A stretch of 64,000 nucleotides of DNA from Brevibacterium oceani (lineage in GTDB: Bacteria > Actinomycetota > Actinomycetes > Actinomycetales > Brevibacteriaceae): NCBI RefSeq assembly GCF_013623835.1, contig NZ_JABKDE010000001.1, forward strand, positions 620,001 to 684,000, read 5' to 3'. Positions within the stretch are counted from its first letter, which is position 1, and each line of letters begins with the position of its first letter. Below the pieces are notes generated by a model that saw only the letters and a program-made list of their open reading frames with translations, searched no databases and had not been told where the DNA came from. Below, piece by piece: positions 43,453 to 52,939 of this stretch. The translations under genes were made by a program, and so were the position numbers.

Positions 43453-44595
43453 ATGACTTTGCCACACGAAGATGTTGACCCAGACGGCCTGCTCGAATAC
43501 TCGGTGGTCTTCACCGACCGCTCGCTCAATCACATGTCGAAGAGGTTCGTGTCCGTGATGCAGGACATCAACCGCATCCTGCGCTCGGCCTATGATGCCG
43601 AGTCCGTGGCCATCGTCCCCGGAGGCGGCAGCTACGCGATGGAATCCGTGGCTCGTCAGCTCGCCACCGGCAAGAAGGCGCTCATCGTGCGCAACGGTTT
43701 GTTCTCCTTCCGCTGGTCGCAGATCCTCGACGCGGGAGCCATCGCGTCGGAGACGACCGTGCTCAAGGCCTCGGCCGACAGTCCCGAGCATCAGTCGGCA
43801 TGGTCACCGGCCCCCGTCGCCGAGGTGGTCGCCGCCATCGAGGCCGAGAAGCCCGATGTCGTATTCGCTCCCCACGTCGAGACCGCCTCGGGGATGCTGC
43901 TGCCCGATGACTACGTCCGGGCCGTCTCCGAGGCCGTGCATTCGGTCGGTGGCCTGTTCGTCCTCGACTGCATCGCCTCGGGGGCGATGTGGGCGTCGAT
44001 GACCGACCTCGGCGTCGATGTGCTCATCTCCGCTCCGCAGAAAGGCTGGAGCGGTTCGCCTTGCGCCGGATACGTCATGTTGAGCTCGGCCGGTCGGGCC
44101 GCTGTCGAAGCATCGACGTCGACGAGCTTCGCGATGGACCTGAAGAAGTGGTTGTCGATCGCCGATGACTATGAAGAGGGTCGGACTCCGTACCACGCGA
44201 CGATGCCGACCGATGCGCTCACGCACAATGTCGAGCTCATGCGCGAGACCGAGGAGCGCGGCTTCGACAAACTCGAATCGGCTCAGCGCGAGCTCGGAGA
44301 ACGTGTGCGGCGGGTCTTCGCCGACCGCGGTCTGCCGTCGGTGGCCTCGGACGAGTTCGCCTCGCCGAGCGTGGTCGTTGTCCACACCGACAACCCGAAG
44401 CTGGCCACCGGAGCCGACTTCAAGGAGGTCGGGGTCCAGATCGCTGCGGGAGTGCCGCTGCAGTGCGATGAGCCCGAGGACTTCTCGTCCTTCCGCATCG
44501 GCCTGTTCGGGCTCGACAAGCTCGGTGACATCGACGGCACGGTCGCCCGCCTTGAGGCCGCACTCGACTCGATCGGCGTGACGCCCCAGGGCTGA
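43453..44595 (+). CDS. Class V aminotransferase (alanine-glyoxylate/serine-pyruvate type)
   Basis: This 380-residue PLP enzyme has VPGGGSYAMESVARQL for phosphate binding, FVLDCIASGAMW with the cofactor Asp, and the PLP lysine at about 197 (SAPQKGWSGSPCAGYVML). The family moves amino groups from alanine or serine to a keto acid such as glyoxylate; the exact pair is not clear. It appears monocistronic and ends at a very long hairpin. Confidence 0.85.
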   Translation: MTLPHEDVDPDGLLEYSVVFTDRSLNHMSKRFVSVMQDINRILRSAYDAESVAIVPGGGSYAMESVARQLATGKKALIVRNGLFSFRWSQILDAGAIASETTVLKASADSPEHQSAWSPAPVAEVVAAIEAEKPDVVFAPHVETASGMLLPDDYVRAVSEAVHSVGGLFVLDCIASGAMWASMTDLGVDVLISAPQKGWSGSPCAGYVMLSSAGRAAVEASTSTSFAMDLKKWLSIADDYEEGRTPYHATMPTDALTHNVELMRETEERGFDKLESAQRELGERVRRVFADRGLPSVASDEFASPSVVVVHTDNPKLATGADFKEVGVQIAAGVPLQCDEPEDFSSFRIGLFGLDKLGDIDGTVARLEAALDSIGVTPQG

Positions 44596-44655
44596 GCGTC
44601 GACCGCGCCACAACCACTCAGCGCCCGCGTTACGTCCTAGAGGTAACCGCAACAT

Positions 44656-44711
44656 ATACACTCAGCGCCATAACCTCCCGTTCCAACGAGAGGTTATGGC
44701 GCTGACTGTAT
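44656..44711. terminator. Long bidirectional hairpin between convergent genes (22-nt arms)
   Basis: Positions 44662-44677 and 44690-44705 are perfect 16-bp inverted copies (core GAGGTTATGGCGCTGA). After one C/C mismatch, ATACA (44656-44660) pairs with TGTAT (44707-44711). The loop is 12 nt. It lies between the aminotransferase and the convergent homocysteine methyltransferase-like gene. Confidence 0.7.
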
Positions 44712-44764
44712 GCAGAGCAGCTGCCGGTGAGCGATGCTGCGCCGCGAGGCGGTGTCGCCCAGCC

Positions 44765-45814
44765 TCAGGCGGTGTCGCCGAGGGCGACGACGTTCTCGGC
44801 GAGACGTTCGTTGTCGCCGTACATGAAGTGATTGCGCATGTTCTCGGAGAACCGGCTGGCATCGGTGGTCAGGCCGACGGCTTCGGCGACCTCACGGATG
44901 TGCATCGGGGTCGCCCCGCAGCACACGCCGATGTAGTTGACGCCGAGTTCGTAGGCTTCCTTGGCGAACGCGCCGATCTCGTAGCGGTTGGTCTGCAGCG
45001 GGTCGAGCGCGGTCGGGAACGTGCGACCGTGCGGGGAGGCCACCTCGGCGCGGGGGTCCGAGAGGTTGAAGAACGTCGGCTCGTCGGCTGTGGTGCGGTA
45101 GGGGATCGGCAGGGCGCCGACGTGGCAGGACACGGCCTCACGGATCTGCTTCAGCCACGGGAGCATCGTCGCGGGCCCGCGGAAGCAGTTGAGTCCGACG
45201 ACGTCGACGCCGAGCTGCTCGAGCTTCTGCGCGGTCTCGACGATCCCGACTCCGTCGGCCATCTCCTGGAACGCCATCGGTGCGAGGGTGAGGACGACGG
45301 GCAGGCCGCTGGCCTTGGCGATCTCGGCGGCGGCGATGGCCTCACCGGCGAAGTAGAAGGTCTCGCCGATGATGAGGTCGGCGCCTTCCTCGACGGCCCA
45401 GCCGACCATTTCGGCGAACATCGCGCGGACCTCGTTCTGCTTGGCCTCGTCGGCGGGGTCCCAGATGTTCGAGTTCGAGATGTTGCCGGCCATGAAGTTC
45501 CCGGGTTTGGCGTCCGCAACGGACCGGGCGATCTGCAGGGCCGAGCGGTTGAGCGGCTCGAGGAGGTCTTCCTTGCCGATGACGCGCATCTTCTCGCGGT
45601 GACCGTTGTAGGTGAAGGCCTCGACGATGTCCGAGCCGGCACGCTGGAAGTCGACGTGGAGGCTGCGCAGAGCATCGGGGAATTCGAGGGCCACCTCGGG
45701 GACGAATTCGCCGGCCGAGAGGTAGCCGCGCTTCTCGAGCTCGAAGAGGAATCCTTCGGCGCAGATCACGGGGCTCGCGTCGAGGCGTTGGGTCAGTGCG
45801 TTTGTCGCGGTCAT
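44765..45814 (-). CDS. Homocysteine S-methyltransferase family protein (betaine-homocysteine type)
   Basis: This 349-residue zinc-dependent methyltransferase has EAFTYNGHREKM, the metal Cys in GLNCFRGP and the CC pair in GVCCGATPMHIREVAEA. The GxCCG...HIR pattern is closest to betaine-homocysteine methyltransferases. It probably makes methionine from homocysteine using betaine or another small methyl donor. GGAGAG precedes the ATG at 45814; an upstream in-frame ATG would add 12 residues. Confidence 0.85.
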   Translation of the reverse strand: MTATNALTQRLDASPVICAEGFLFELEKRGYLSAGEFVPEVALEFPDALRSLHVDFQRAGSDIVEAFTYNGHREKMRVIGKEDLLEPLNRSALQIARSVADAKPGNFMAGNISNSNIWDPADEAKQNEVRAMFAEMVGWAVEEGADLIIGETFYFAGEAIAAAEIAKASGLPVVLTLAPMAFQEMADGVGIVETAQKLEQLGVDVVGLNCFRGPATMLPWLKQIREAVSCHVGALPIPYRTTADEPTFFNLSDPRAEVASPHGRTFPTALDPLQTNRYEIGAFAKEAYELGVNYIGVCCGATPMHIREVAEAVGLTTDASRFSENMRNHFMYGDNERLAENVVALGDTA

Positions 45815-45950
45815 GGGTGCTCTCCGATTCGATGGTGGGGGATCGTCCATGTCCGGGTGGCGACCCAGACCACAGAATCACACCATCAATCGCTGCGGCG
45901 ATGTCCGTCACAATGACATATTCCGACGTCAGAGCCTTGAGAGGGGCGAG

Positions 45951-47474
45951 TCAGCGTTCGTCGTCGGGCGGGGTGCTCAGATAGACCGGCAGACGGCGGT
46001 ACCGCACGGCACGCTGTGCGGCGTCGGCGGGCACCTCCTGAGTGGTCTCGTATGTGGCGTTGTTCTGCGGTACCTGATGTGTGCCCGGCAGCGGATACTG
46101 CTCGACTTGGGCAGGGGAGGTGAAGCCCTGCTGACTCGGCTGATGGTCGTCGGCGGAAGACTGGCCGTAGCCGGCGGACTGGCCGATGGTCTGCTCGTAG
46201 CCGGCGGAGTGGTCATAGCCAGCACCAGGCAGCGGCTGGACCCCGAAGCCGTGTCGACTCGGGCCGTCGCCCTCGGCGTATGCGTCACCAGGGTGCGCAT
46301 AGCCGTCATTCGAATAGGACTGCGCATTACCCGAGTCGCCATAGCCGCTGCCCGGGACGACTTGCGCGTCGTCGGAGTGGGCGTACTGTGCACCCGAACC
46401 GCCCGCAGTCGCGGCACCCGCGGTCGCACTTCTTGCGCCGGAACCCTCCGCGCTGCGTCCGCCCGAACCACTGGTTTCTCGCCGCAGGAACGGGAAGGGC
46501 TTGAGGAGGAGGCCAGTGATGGTCGAGGTCCACCAGCGCAGAGCCCGCTCGAACGGCGACCAGGACAGCAGCCCCGTCCACACCACAGCAAGCGCCACGC
46601 AGATGAGCAGCACGATGGCGTCATGGAGCACATTGCGGCTGTCGTCGAGGACCGGCTGCAGGCCGCGGACGACGAAGCCGTGGAGAACATAGACGGCCAG
46701 GCTGTTCCTGCCGATCTTGGCAAGCGTGTCCTTCGTATTGCTCAGCCACGACAGGAGCGCCAGGGTCATGAGGAGTGCGCCGATGTCCATGATGAGTCGC
46801 AGACCCACACCTTCGGGCACGCCGACTTTGAAATGCGCGAAGTTGAGGCTGCCGTAGAGCCAGTTGTAATCGACCTGGTCGTGGTAGAAGTATGCGACGA
46901 CCCCGAGGGCCGCGATGCTGAAGCCGAGCTTCTGCCAGATCGCGAGGCTGCCGGCCCAGCCGATGATCTGCTTGCCGTAGAGCTTGCCGATGACGAAGAA
47001 GGGCCAGAACGCCATCGTCCGCGCCGCGGAGAGTTCGGTGTCGAGGATCGGTAGCATTCCGCCGAAGAGCCCGACGACGAGTGAGGCGACGAGCATCGTG
47101 CGCGGGAAGCGTTCGATGAAGGGGACCGTGATCATCCACCACGCCATGGAGAGCAGGAACCACGTGTACCAGAACGGCCGGAGGAATTCGTAGTCGGGGT
47201 TGAGCCCGAATGCCCACATCCACACCCACATCAGCGGCAGCACCGTGGCCAGCAGGACGAAGTAGGTCAGAACCCGCTCTGCGAGTCGGTTGGACTTCGC
47301 CGTGATGCCGGCGAGGAAGACGAAAGCCGGCATGTGGAACGAGTAGATGAGGTACATCGGGGCGCCGAGAATCGGAGACTCCCACGGTCCCGTCCGTGCG
47401 AGCAGATGCCCGAGGACCACCGTGAAGATGAGGATCCCCTTGGCGCGGTCGATGCGATAATCCCGTGTTGACAC
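45951..47474 (-). CDS. Membrane acyltransferase (acyltransferase-3-like) with disordered Gly/Tyr/Gln tail
   Basis: This 507-residue protein begins STRDYRIDRAKGILIFTVVLGH, the Asp/Arg...GH pattern of acyltransferase-3 or fucose-4-O-acetylase-like enzymes. About ten membrane segments run to residue 345. They are followed by a tail of about 160 residues rich in Gly, Ser, Tyr, Gln and Asp, with repeated GY and SAGY motifs. The core probably O-acylates a cell-surface glycan or lipid. The GTG start at 47474 has a TAATGT box 6 nt upstream and no ribosome-binding site. Confidence 0.8.
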   Translation of the reverse strand: MSTRDYRIDRAKGILIFTVVLGHLLARTGPWESPILGAPMYLIYSFHMPAFVFLAGITAKSNRLAERVLTYFVLLATVLPLMWVWMWAFGLNPDYEFLRPFWYTWFLLSMAWWMITVPFIERFPRTMLVASLVVGLFGGMLPILDTELSAARTMAFWPFFVIGKLYGKQIIGWAGSLAIWQKLGFSIAALGVVAYFYHDQVDYNWLYGSLNFAHFKVGVPEGVGLRLIMDIGALLMTLALLSWLSNTKDTLAKIGRNSLAVYVLHGFVVRGLQPVLDDSRNVLHDAIVLLICVALAVVWTGLLSWSPFERALRWWTSTITGLLLKPFPFLRRETSGSGGRSAEGSGARSATAGAATAGGSGAQYAHSDDAQVVPGSGYGDSGNAQSYSNDGYAHPGDAYAEGDGPSRHGFGVQPLPGAGYDHSAGYEQTIGQSAGYGQSSADDHQPSQQGFTSPAQVEQYPLPGTHQVPQNNATYETTQEVPADAAQRAVRYRRLPVYLSTPPDDER

Positions 47475-47480
47475 GCCGAT

Positions 47481-47486
47481 ACATTA
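47481..47486 (-). promoter_or_regulatory. -10 box of a probable leaderless promoter (acyltransferase)
   Basis: On the minus strand TAATGT is followed by ATCGGC (6 nt) and the GTG at 47474. Confidence 0.4.
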
Positions 47487-47574
47487 CCGCACATGACCCG
47501 ATAACGATAAAGGTCCGAGGTGGTCAGGCGAGCCCGGCACCCACCCCGGCGATGTGTCTCGGCCGCTCCGAGGG

Positions 47575-47925
47575 TCAGCCGCGGGCAGCGCAGTCGACGC
47601 ACTGCGCCGCATACGGGCGGATCTCCAACCGTGCCGGTGCAATGTGCGTGCCGCAGCTCGTGCAGACACCGAATCGTCCCTCATCGATCCTGGTCAGCGC
47701 CTCGGCGATTTCATCGAGCCGATCCTGTGACTGTTCGAGCAGGGTCGCGGCCTGAGACCGTTCGAAGGCCAGCGTCGCCCCCTCCGGGTCGTGCTCGTCA
47801 TCGCTGTTGTCGCCCTCGCGAGCGGCCGAGACCTCATCGATGCCCCGCGTCAGCCGGCTGATCAGCGACTGCGCATCGGCCCGCTCGGCCTCAAGCAGCT
47901 CACGGAACCGGCCCTCATCCGTCAT
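47575..47925 (-). CDS. TraR/DksA-type zinc-finger protein
   Basis: This protein of about 116 residues has a helical acidic N-terminal coiled part (RFRELLEAERADAQSLISRL) and a C4 zinc finger: CTSCG, then 17 residues to CVDC. DksA/TraR proteins bind in the RNA polymerase secondary channel; actinobacterial relatives are mostly uncharacterised. GGAGAGAG precedes the ATG. It is close to the ABC-F gene on the same strand (52-bp gap). Confidence 0.88.
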   Translation of the reverse strand: MTDEGRFRELLEAERADAQSLISRLTRGIDEVSAAREGDNSDDEHDPEGATLAFERSQAATLLEQSQDRLDEIAEALTRIDEGRFGVCTSCGTHIAPARLEIRPYAAQCVDCAARG

Positions 47926-47977
47926 CGTCCACTCTCTCCCGCTTCGGACTCACCTTCACGCCGCCCGTCGTCCGGAC

Positions 47978-49825
47978 TCAGGCCTCCAGCGCCTCGGTGG
48001 CGTCGAGCCAGCGCATCTCGAGTTCGTCGAGCTCGTCCTGGGACTCTCGGATCGCCGAGGTGAGCGCACCCAATCCTTCGAAGTCCGTCTGGTCGTGGGC
48101 GGCCATCTCCTCGTGCTTGGCAGCGATCTGCGTGTTCAGCTTGTCCATCCGCCGCTCGATCGAGGCGAGTTCCTTCTTCGTCGCGCGCGCCTCGGCGCCG
48201 GTGAGCTTGGATCCGGCATCGGATCCCCCATTCGCCGAGCCGGCCACGTCGGCTCCCGCGGAAGTCCCGTTCCGACCCGAGCCCGCACTCGAACGGTTCG
48301 ATGCGGAACCACCGGAGCGGGCCGCCTCGGCGCGCAGGCGCAGGTACTCCTCGACCCCACCGGGCACATGGCGCAGGCCGTGATCGAGGATCGCGTACTG
48401 CTGATCGGTGACGCGCTCGAGCAGGTAACGGTCGTGGGAGACGACGATGAGGGTGCCCGGCCACGAATCGAGGAGGTCCTCCATCGCCGCGAGCATGTCC
48501 GAATCCACGTCGTTCGTCGGCTCGTCGAGGATGATGACGTTCGGCTCGGCCATGAGCAGCAGGAGCAGCTGGAGGCGACGCTTCTGTCCACCGGAGAGTT
48601 CCTTGACCCGAGCGGACAGGTGCTCCTTGGCGAAGCCGAGCCGCTCGAGCAGCTGGGCCGGCGTGTAGTCCTTGCCCTCGATCGTGAACGACGTCTTCGA
48701 TTCGGAGAGGACCTCCCTCACCCGGTCCTCGGCGATGCGGGCGAGGTCCTTGAACTGCTGGTCGAGGACGCCGATCTGCACCGTCTTGCCGCGCTTGACC
48801 CGTCCGGAATCAGGCTCGAGGGTGCCGGCGACGAGTCCGAGCAGGGTCGACTTGCCTGCACCGTTGGGACCGAGGATGCCCGTGCGCTCGCCGGGGCCGA
48901 TGCGCCAGGTGACATCGTCGAGGATCGTGGTGTCTCCGAAGTGCTTGGACACGTCGAGCAGGTCGACGACGTCCTTGCCCAGCCGGGCGGTGGCCATCTT
49001 CTTCAGCTCGATGGGATTGCGCACCTCGGGCACATCGGCGATGAGCTCGTTGGCGGCCTCGATGCGGAACTTCGGCTTCGACGTCCTCGCCGGGGCACCG
49101 CGGCGCAGCCAGGCGAGCTCCTTGCGCATGAGATTCTGACGCTTGGCCTCGGTGGCCGCGGCGATCCGGTCACGTTCGACGCGTTGGAGGACGTAGGCGG
49201 CATACCCGCCTTCGAAGGGTTCGACGATGCGGTCGTGGACCTCCCAGGTCTTCGTGCACACCTCGTCGAGGAACCAGCGGTCGTGGGTGACCAGGAGCAG
49301 TGCGCCGGAGTTCTTCGGCCACCGCCGGCGCATGTGCTCGGCCAGCCAGGCGATGCCGTCGACGTCGAGGTGGTTCGTCGGCTCGTCGAGGATGAGCAGA
49401 TCCCAGTCGCCGATGAGCAGGGCCGCCAGGGCCACTCGGCGACGCTGACCGCCGGAGAGGCTGGAGACCGGAGCATCCCAGTCGAGGTCGGAGATGAGGC
49501 CGGAGATGATGTCGCGGGCACGTGGGTCAGCGGCCCACTCGTGATCGGCGGCGTCCCCGACGACCGAGTAGCCGACGCTCGCCGCGTCATCGAGGTCATC
49601 GCTTTGGCCGAGCATGCCCAGACGCAGCCCGCCGCGGTAGGTGACGCGACCGGAGTCGGGTTCGACCGTGCCGGCGAGCATGCCGAGCAGGCTCGACTTG
49701 CCGTCGCCGTTGCGGCCGACGATGCCGATCATGTCGCCGGTCTCGACGCCGAGTGTCACGGAGTCGAAGACGACGCGAGTGGGGTATTCGAGGTGCAGGG
49801 CTTCGGCCCCGAGGAGATGTGACAT
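47978..49825 (-). CDS. ABC-F family ATPase
   Basis: This 615-residue soluble protein has two ABC domains and no membrane segment. The first has GRNGDGKSS, LSGGQRRRVALAALL and LLILDEPTNHLD; the second has GPNGAGKST, LSGGQKRRLQLLLLL and VIILDEPTNDVD. A basic interdomain linker and a C-terminal coiled coil (KKELASIERRMDKLNTQI) after a Ser/Gly stretch fit Uup-like ABC-F proteins, which act on ribosomes or DNA junctions. Resistance subtypes cannot be told apart here. Confidence 0.92.
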   Translation of the reverse strand: MSHLLGAEALHLEYPTRVVFDSVTLGVETGDMIGIVGRNGDGKSSLLGMLAGTVEPDSGRVTYRGGLRLGMLGQSDDLDDAASVGYSVVGDAADHEWAADPRARDIISGLISDLDWDAPVSSLSGGQRRRVALAALLIGDWDLLILDEPTNHLDVDGIAWLAEHMRRRWPKNSGALLLVTHDRWFLDEVCTKTWEVHDRIVEPFEGGYAAYVLQRVERDRIAAATEAKRQNLMRKELAWLRRGAPARTSKPKFRIEAANELIADVPEVRNPIELKKMATARLGKDVVDLLDVSKHFGDTTILDDVTWRIGPGERTGILGPNGAGKSTLLGLVAGTLEPDSGRVKRGKTVQIGVLDQQFKDLARIAEDRVREVLSESKTSFTIEGKDYTPAQLLERLGFAKEHLSARVKELSGGQKRRLQLLLLLMAEPNVIILDEPTNDVDSDMLAAMEDLLDSWPGTLIVVSHDRYLLERVTDQQYAILDHGLRHVPGGVEEYLRLRAEAARSGGSASNRSSAGSGRNGTSAGADVAGSANGGSDAGSKLTGAEARATKKELASIERRMDKLNTQIAAKHEEMAAHDQTDFEGLGALTSAIRESQDELDELEMRWLDATEALEA

Positions 49826-50174
49826 AACGCCCTCAAGCCTAGTTCACTCGGACGCTGAGCCCTTCACGCGGATGCGCTCGCCGTCCGTGGACGTCCGTGC
49901 TCGCAGCCCGACCTGGCTCAGGTCGTTCGCGTCTCAAAGATGGCCTGGTCAGCGTTCGCATTTCGGACGGACGAGCCCCCGCCGTGACGGTTTATTGCGT
50001 TTTCGTATCGGTGTCCGTGATTGACCTGCTAGCGGAGCTTCCGAGGACTCGGAAGTGCATTAGACTGACCGAAACTCACCAAAATATGACAGATCGTCCA
50101 GTGGTTTCACATCTTCGGCAGGGGCAGATAGGGGCCTCGACCGTGTCCGCTGTCTGTAAGAGGAAAGAGAAAAC
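49826..50174. other. 349-bp intergenic region before the nucleoside-uptake operon
   Basis: This region contains the divergent promoters of the ABC-F and BMP genes. A TAGACT -10-like box lies at 50061-50066, and a perfect 8-bp inverted repeat at 50038-50055 overlaps its likely -35 position. The plus-strand transcript would have a leader of about 100 nt ending with GAGGAAAG before the GTG. I see no convincing small gene or riboswitch in it. Confidence 0.45.
50038..50055. promoter_or_regulatory. Inverted repeat at the BMP operon promoter
   Basis: CTTCCGAG (50038-50045) and CTCGGAAG (50048-50055) form a perfect palindrome with a 2-nt centre, 5 bp before TAGACT. The position suits a repressor operator for the nucleoside operon. 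Confidence 0.5.
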
Positions 50175-51242
50175 GTGAAGAAGCTCGCATCCGCGGTGTC
50201 GATGATCGCCGCATCTGCCCTGGTTCTCTCGGCCTGTGGCTCGGGAGGGGGCGGAGACTCCGCCGAAGACTACCTCGCCTGCATGGTCTCCGACTCCGGC
50301 GGTTGGGACGATCAGTCGTTCAACCAGTCCGGTAAGCAGGGCATGGAGAACGCGAAGAAGAACCTCGGCATCGAAGAGAAGGACGCGGAGTCGCAGGGCG
50401 ATGCGGACTTCAAGCCGAACGTCGACAACATGGTTCAGGCCGGCTGCAACCTCACCTTCGGCGTCGGATTCCTCCTCGAGGACACGATCCAGGAAGCCGC
50501 CGAAGCGAACCCGGACCTCAACTTCGCGCTCATCGACTCCACGTTCTCCGATGCCGACGGCAAGCCCGTGACCGTCGACAACGCCAAGCCCGTCGTCTTC
50601 AACACCGCCGAGGCCGCCTACCTCGCCGGCTATGTCGCCGCGGCCTCTTCGGAGTCCGGCAAGGTCGGCACCTTCGGCGGCATCCAGATCCCGTCGGTGA
50701 CGATCTTCATGGACGGCTTCGCCGATGGCGTGGACAAGTTCAACGAGGACAACAAGAAAGACGTCAAGCTGCTGGGCTGGAACAAGGACAAGCAGGACGG
50801 CTCGTTCTCCGGTGACTTCGAGAACCAGGGCCAGGGTCAGGAGCTGACCAAGCAGCTCATCTCCCAGGGCGCCGACGTCATCATGCCCGTCGCCGGTCCC
50901 GTCGGCCTCGGTGCCGCCGCCGCTGCGAAGGACGCCGGAGACACGAAGCTCATCTGGGTCGACTCCGACGGCTACGAGTCGACCGAATACGGCGACATCA
51001 TCCTCACCTCGGTGGTCAAGGAGATCGCGAACGCGGTCGAGGACACCATCAAGGAAGGCAGCGAGGACAAGTTCACGAACGAGCCCTACATCGGCACCCT
51101 CGAGAACGAAGGTGTGGGACTGGCCCCGTACCACGACTTCGACGACGAGGTTCCCGAAGACGTGAAGAAGAAGGTCGAGGATCTCAAGAAGCAGATCATC
51201 GACGGCTCGCTGACCGTCGAGTCGGAGAGCACGCCGAAATAA
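50175..51242 (+). CDS. BMP-family nucleoside-binding lipoprotein
   Basis: This 355-residue lipoprotein (lipobox LSAC, Cys21) has the BMP-family stretch DSGGWDDQSFNQSGKQGM and the later GGIQIPSVTIFMDGFADGV and VMPVAGPVGLGA. BMP proteins such as PnrA and BmpD bind purine and pyrimidine nucleosides. GAGGAAAG lies upstream of the GTG at 50175. A strong hairpin follows the stop before the ATPase gene. Confidence 0.93.
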   Translation: MKKLASAVSMIAASALVLSACGSGGGGDSAEDYLACMVSDSGGWDDQSFNQSGKQGMENAKKNLGIEEKDAESQGDADFKPNVDNMVQAGCNLTFGVGFLLEDTIQEAAEANPDLNFALIDSTFSDADGKPVTVDNAKPVVFNTAEAAYLAGYVAAASSESGKVGTFGGIQIPSVTIFMDGFADGVDKFNEDNKKDVKLLGWNKDKQDGSFSGDFENQGQGQELTKQLISQGADVIMPVAGPVGLGAAAAAKDAGDTKLIWVDSDGYESTEYGDIILTSVVKEIANAVEDTIKEGSEDKFTNEPYIGTLENEGVGLAPYHDFDDEVPEDVKKKVEDLKKQIIDGSLTVESESTPK

Positions 51243-51253
51243 GGTCATCGGTT

Positions 51254-51289
51254 AGACTGCAGGGCCGGAGATCTTCGGCCCTGCAGTCT
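51254..51289 (+). terminator. Strong intercistronic hairpin after the BMP gene
   Basis: AGACTGCAGGGCCG (51254-51267) pairs perfectly with CGGCCCTGCAGTCT (51276-51289) over an 8-nt loop, followed by TTCAAGTTTG. It lies in the 74-bp gap before the ATPase gene and is probably a partial terminator that keeps the binding protein more abundant. Confidence 0.65.
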
Positions 51290-51316
51290 TCAAGTTTGTG
51301 AGGAGAACCGGGAGCA

Positions 51317-52939
51317 GTGAAACTCGAGCTTCGCGGGATGACCAAGGTGTTCGGATCGTTCGTGGCCAATGACCACATCGATCTCACCATCGAACCGGGC
51401 GAGATCCACGCCCTGTTGGGTGAGAACGGCGCCGGCAAGTCCACCATGATGAACGTCCTCTACGGACTCTACGACGCCGATGGGGGAGAGATCCTCATCG
51501 ACGACGAGCCGGTGAAGTTCGCCGGCCCCGGAGACGCCGTGGCCGCCGGCATCGGCATGGTCCACCAGCATTTCATGCTCGTGCCCGTGTTCACCGTCGC
51601 CGAATCCGTGGCGCTCGGCTACGAGCCGACGAAGAACCTGGGCCTCCTCGACATCAAAGAGGCGCGCAAGCGGGTCATCGAGATCTCCTCGCGCTTCAAC
51701 TTCAATATCGATCCCGATGCCCTCATCGAGGATCTGCCCGTCGGAGCCCAGCAGCGGGTCGAGATCATCAAAGCCCTGTCCCGCGATGCCGAGATCCTCA
51801 TCCTCGACGAGCCCACCGCCGTGCTCACCCCGCAGGAGACAGACGAACTGATCTCGATCATGCGCCAGCTCAAGGAGCAGGGCACCTCGATCGTCTTCAT
51901 CACCCACAAGCTGCGTGAGGTCCGCGCGATCGCCGACTCGATCACCGTCATCCGGCGCGGCAAGATCGTCGGCGAGGCCTCCCCGGACTCGACCGAAACC
52001 GAACTGGCCAGCCAGATGGTCGGCCGTGCCGTGTCGCTGACGACGGAGAAGGACGACGCCGACTCCGGTGATGCGACCTTCCAGGTCCGCGGGCTCACCG
52101 TCGTCGACAAAGCCGAGAACGTCGTCGTCGATGACGTGTCCTTCGATGTCCGCCGCGGCGAGATCCTCGCCGTCGCCGGTGTCCAGGGCAACGGACAGAC
52201 CGAACTCGCCGAGACGATCATAGGGCTGACCGAACCCCGCCTGGGAACGATCACCCTCGACGGGAAGGACCTCGTCGGCGAATCCGTCAAGGACCGCCTC
52301 GGCGCGGGTATCGGCTTCGTCCCCGAGGATCGCTCGACCGACGGGATCATCGCCGAATTCGCGATCCGCGAGAACATGATCCTCGACGTCTACGACCGCC
52401 AGCCCTACGCCAAAGGCCTCAACCTCAGACCCAAGGTCATCACCGCCGAGGCCAAGAAGAAAGTCGACGAGTTCGACATCCGCCTCGGCAGCGTCGTCGA
52501 CCCGATCTCGACACTGTCGGGCGGCAACCAGCAGAAGGTCGTGCTCTCCCGCGAGCTCGGCCGTGAGCTGCGCCTGTTCATCGCCAGCCAGCCCACTCGC
52601 GGCCTCGACGTCGGATCGATCGAATTCGTGCACAAGCGCGTCATCGCCGAACGCGACGCCGGCACTCCCTGCATCATCGTCTCGACCGAACTCGATGAGG
52701 TCTACGGGCTGGCCGACCGCATCGCCGTGATGTACTCCGGCCGCATCGTCGGCATCGTCGGGCCCGAGACCTCGCGGGAGGCGCTCGGTCTGATGATGGC
52801 CGGCGTCCCGGCCGACGAGGCACTGGCCGCGACCGCAGACTCGACGACCGACGCCACCGAGAAAACGCAGTCAGCCGCCACAGCGGCACCGGCTGCCGAC
52901 GACGACTCAGCCACCACCTCGGCGGAGGAGACCGAATGA
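51317..52939 (+). CDS. Nucleoside ABC transporter ATP-binding protein (two ABC domains)
   Basis: This 540-residue tandem ATPase is of the ribose/nucleoside (CUT2-like) type. The first domain has GENGAGKST, a Q-loop in MVHQHFML and ILILDEPTAVLTPQE. The second has a degenerate Walker A (GVQGNGQTE), LSGGNQQKVVLSREL and the usual loss of a DEP motif (IASQPTRGLD). A Thr/Ala/Asp-rich tail follows. The GTG at 51317 is weakly preceded by AGGAG. The stop overlaps the permease start (ATGA). Confidence 0.92.
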   Translation: MKLELRGMTKVFGSFVANDHIDLTIEPGEIHALLGENGAGKSTMMNVLYGLYDADGGEILIDDEPVKFAGPGDAVAAGIGMVHQHFMLVPVFTVAESVALGYEPTKNLGLLDIKEARKRVIEISSRFNFNIDPDALIEDLPVGAQQRVEIIKALSRDAEILILDEPTAVLTPQETDELISIMRQLKEQGTSIVFITHKLREVRAIADSITVIRRGKIVGEASPDSTETELASQMVGRAVSLTTEKDDADSGDATFQVRGLTVVDKAENVVVDDVSFDVRRGEILAVAGVQGNGQTELAETIIGLTEPRLGTITLDGKDLVGESVKDRLGAGIGFVPEDRSTDGIIAEFAIRENMILDVYDRQPYAKGLNLRPKVITAEAKKKVDEFDIRLGSVVDPISTLSGGNQQKVVLSRELGRELRLFIASQPTRGLDVGSIEFVHKRVIAERDAGTPCIIVSTELDEVYGLADRIAVMYSGRIVGIVGPETSREALGLMMAGVPADEALAATADSTTDATEKTQSAATAAPAADDDSATTSAEETE

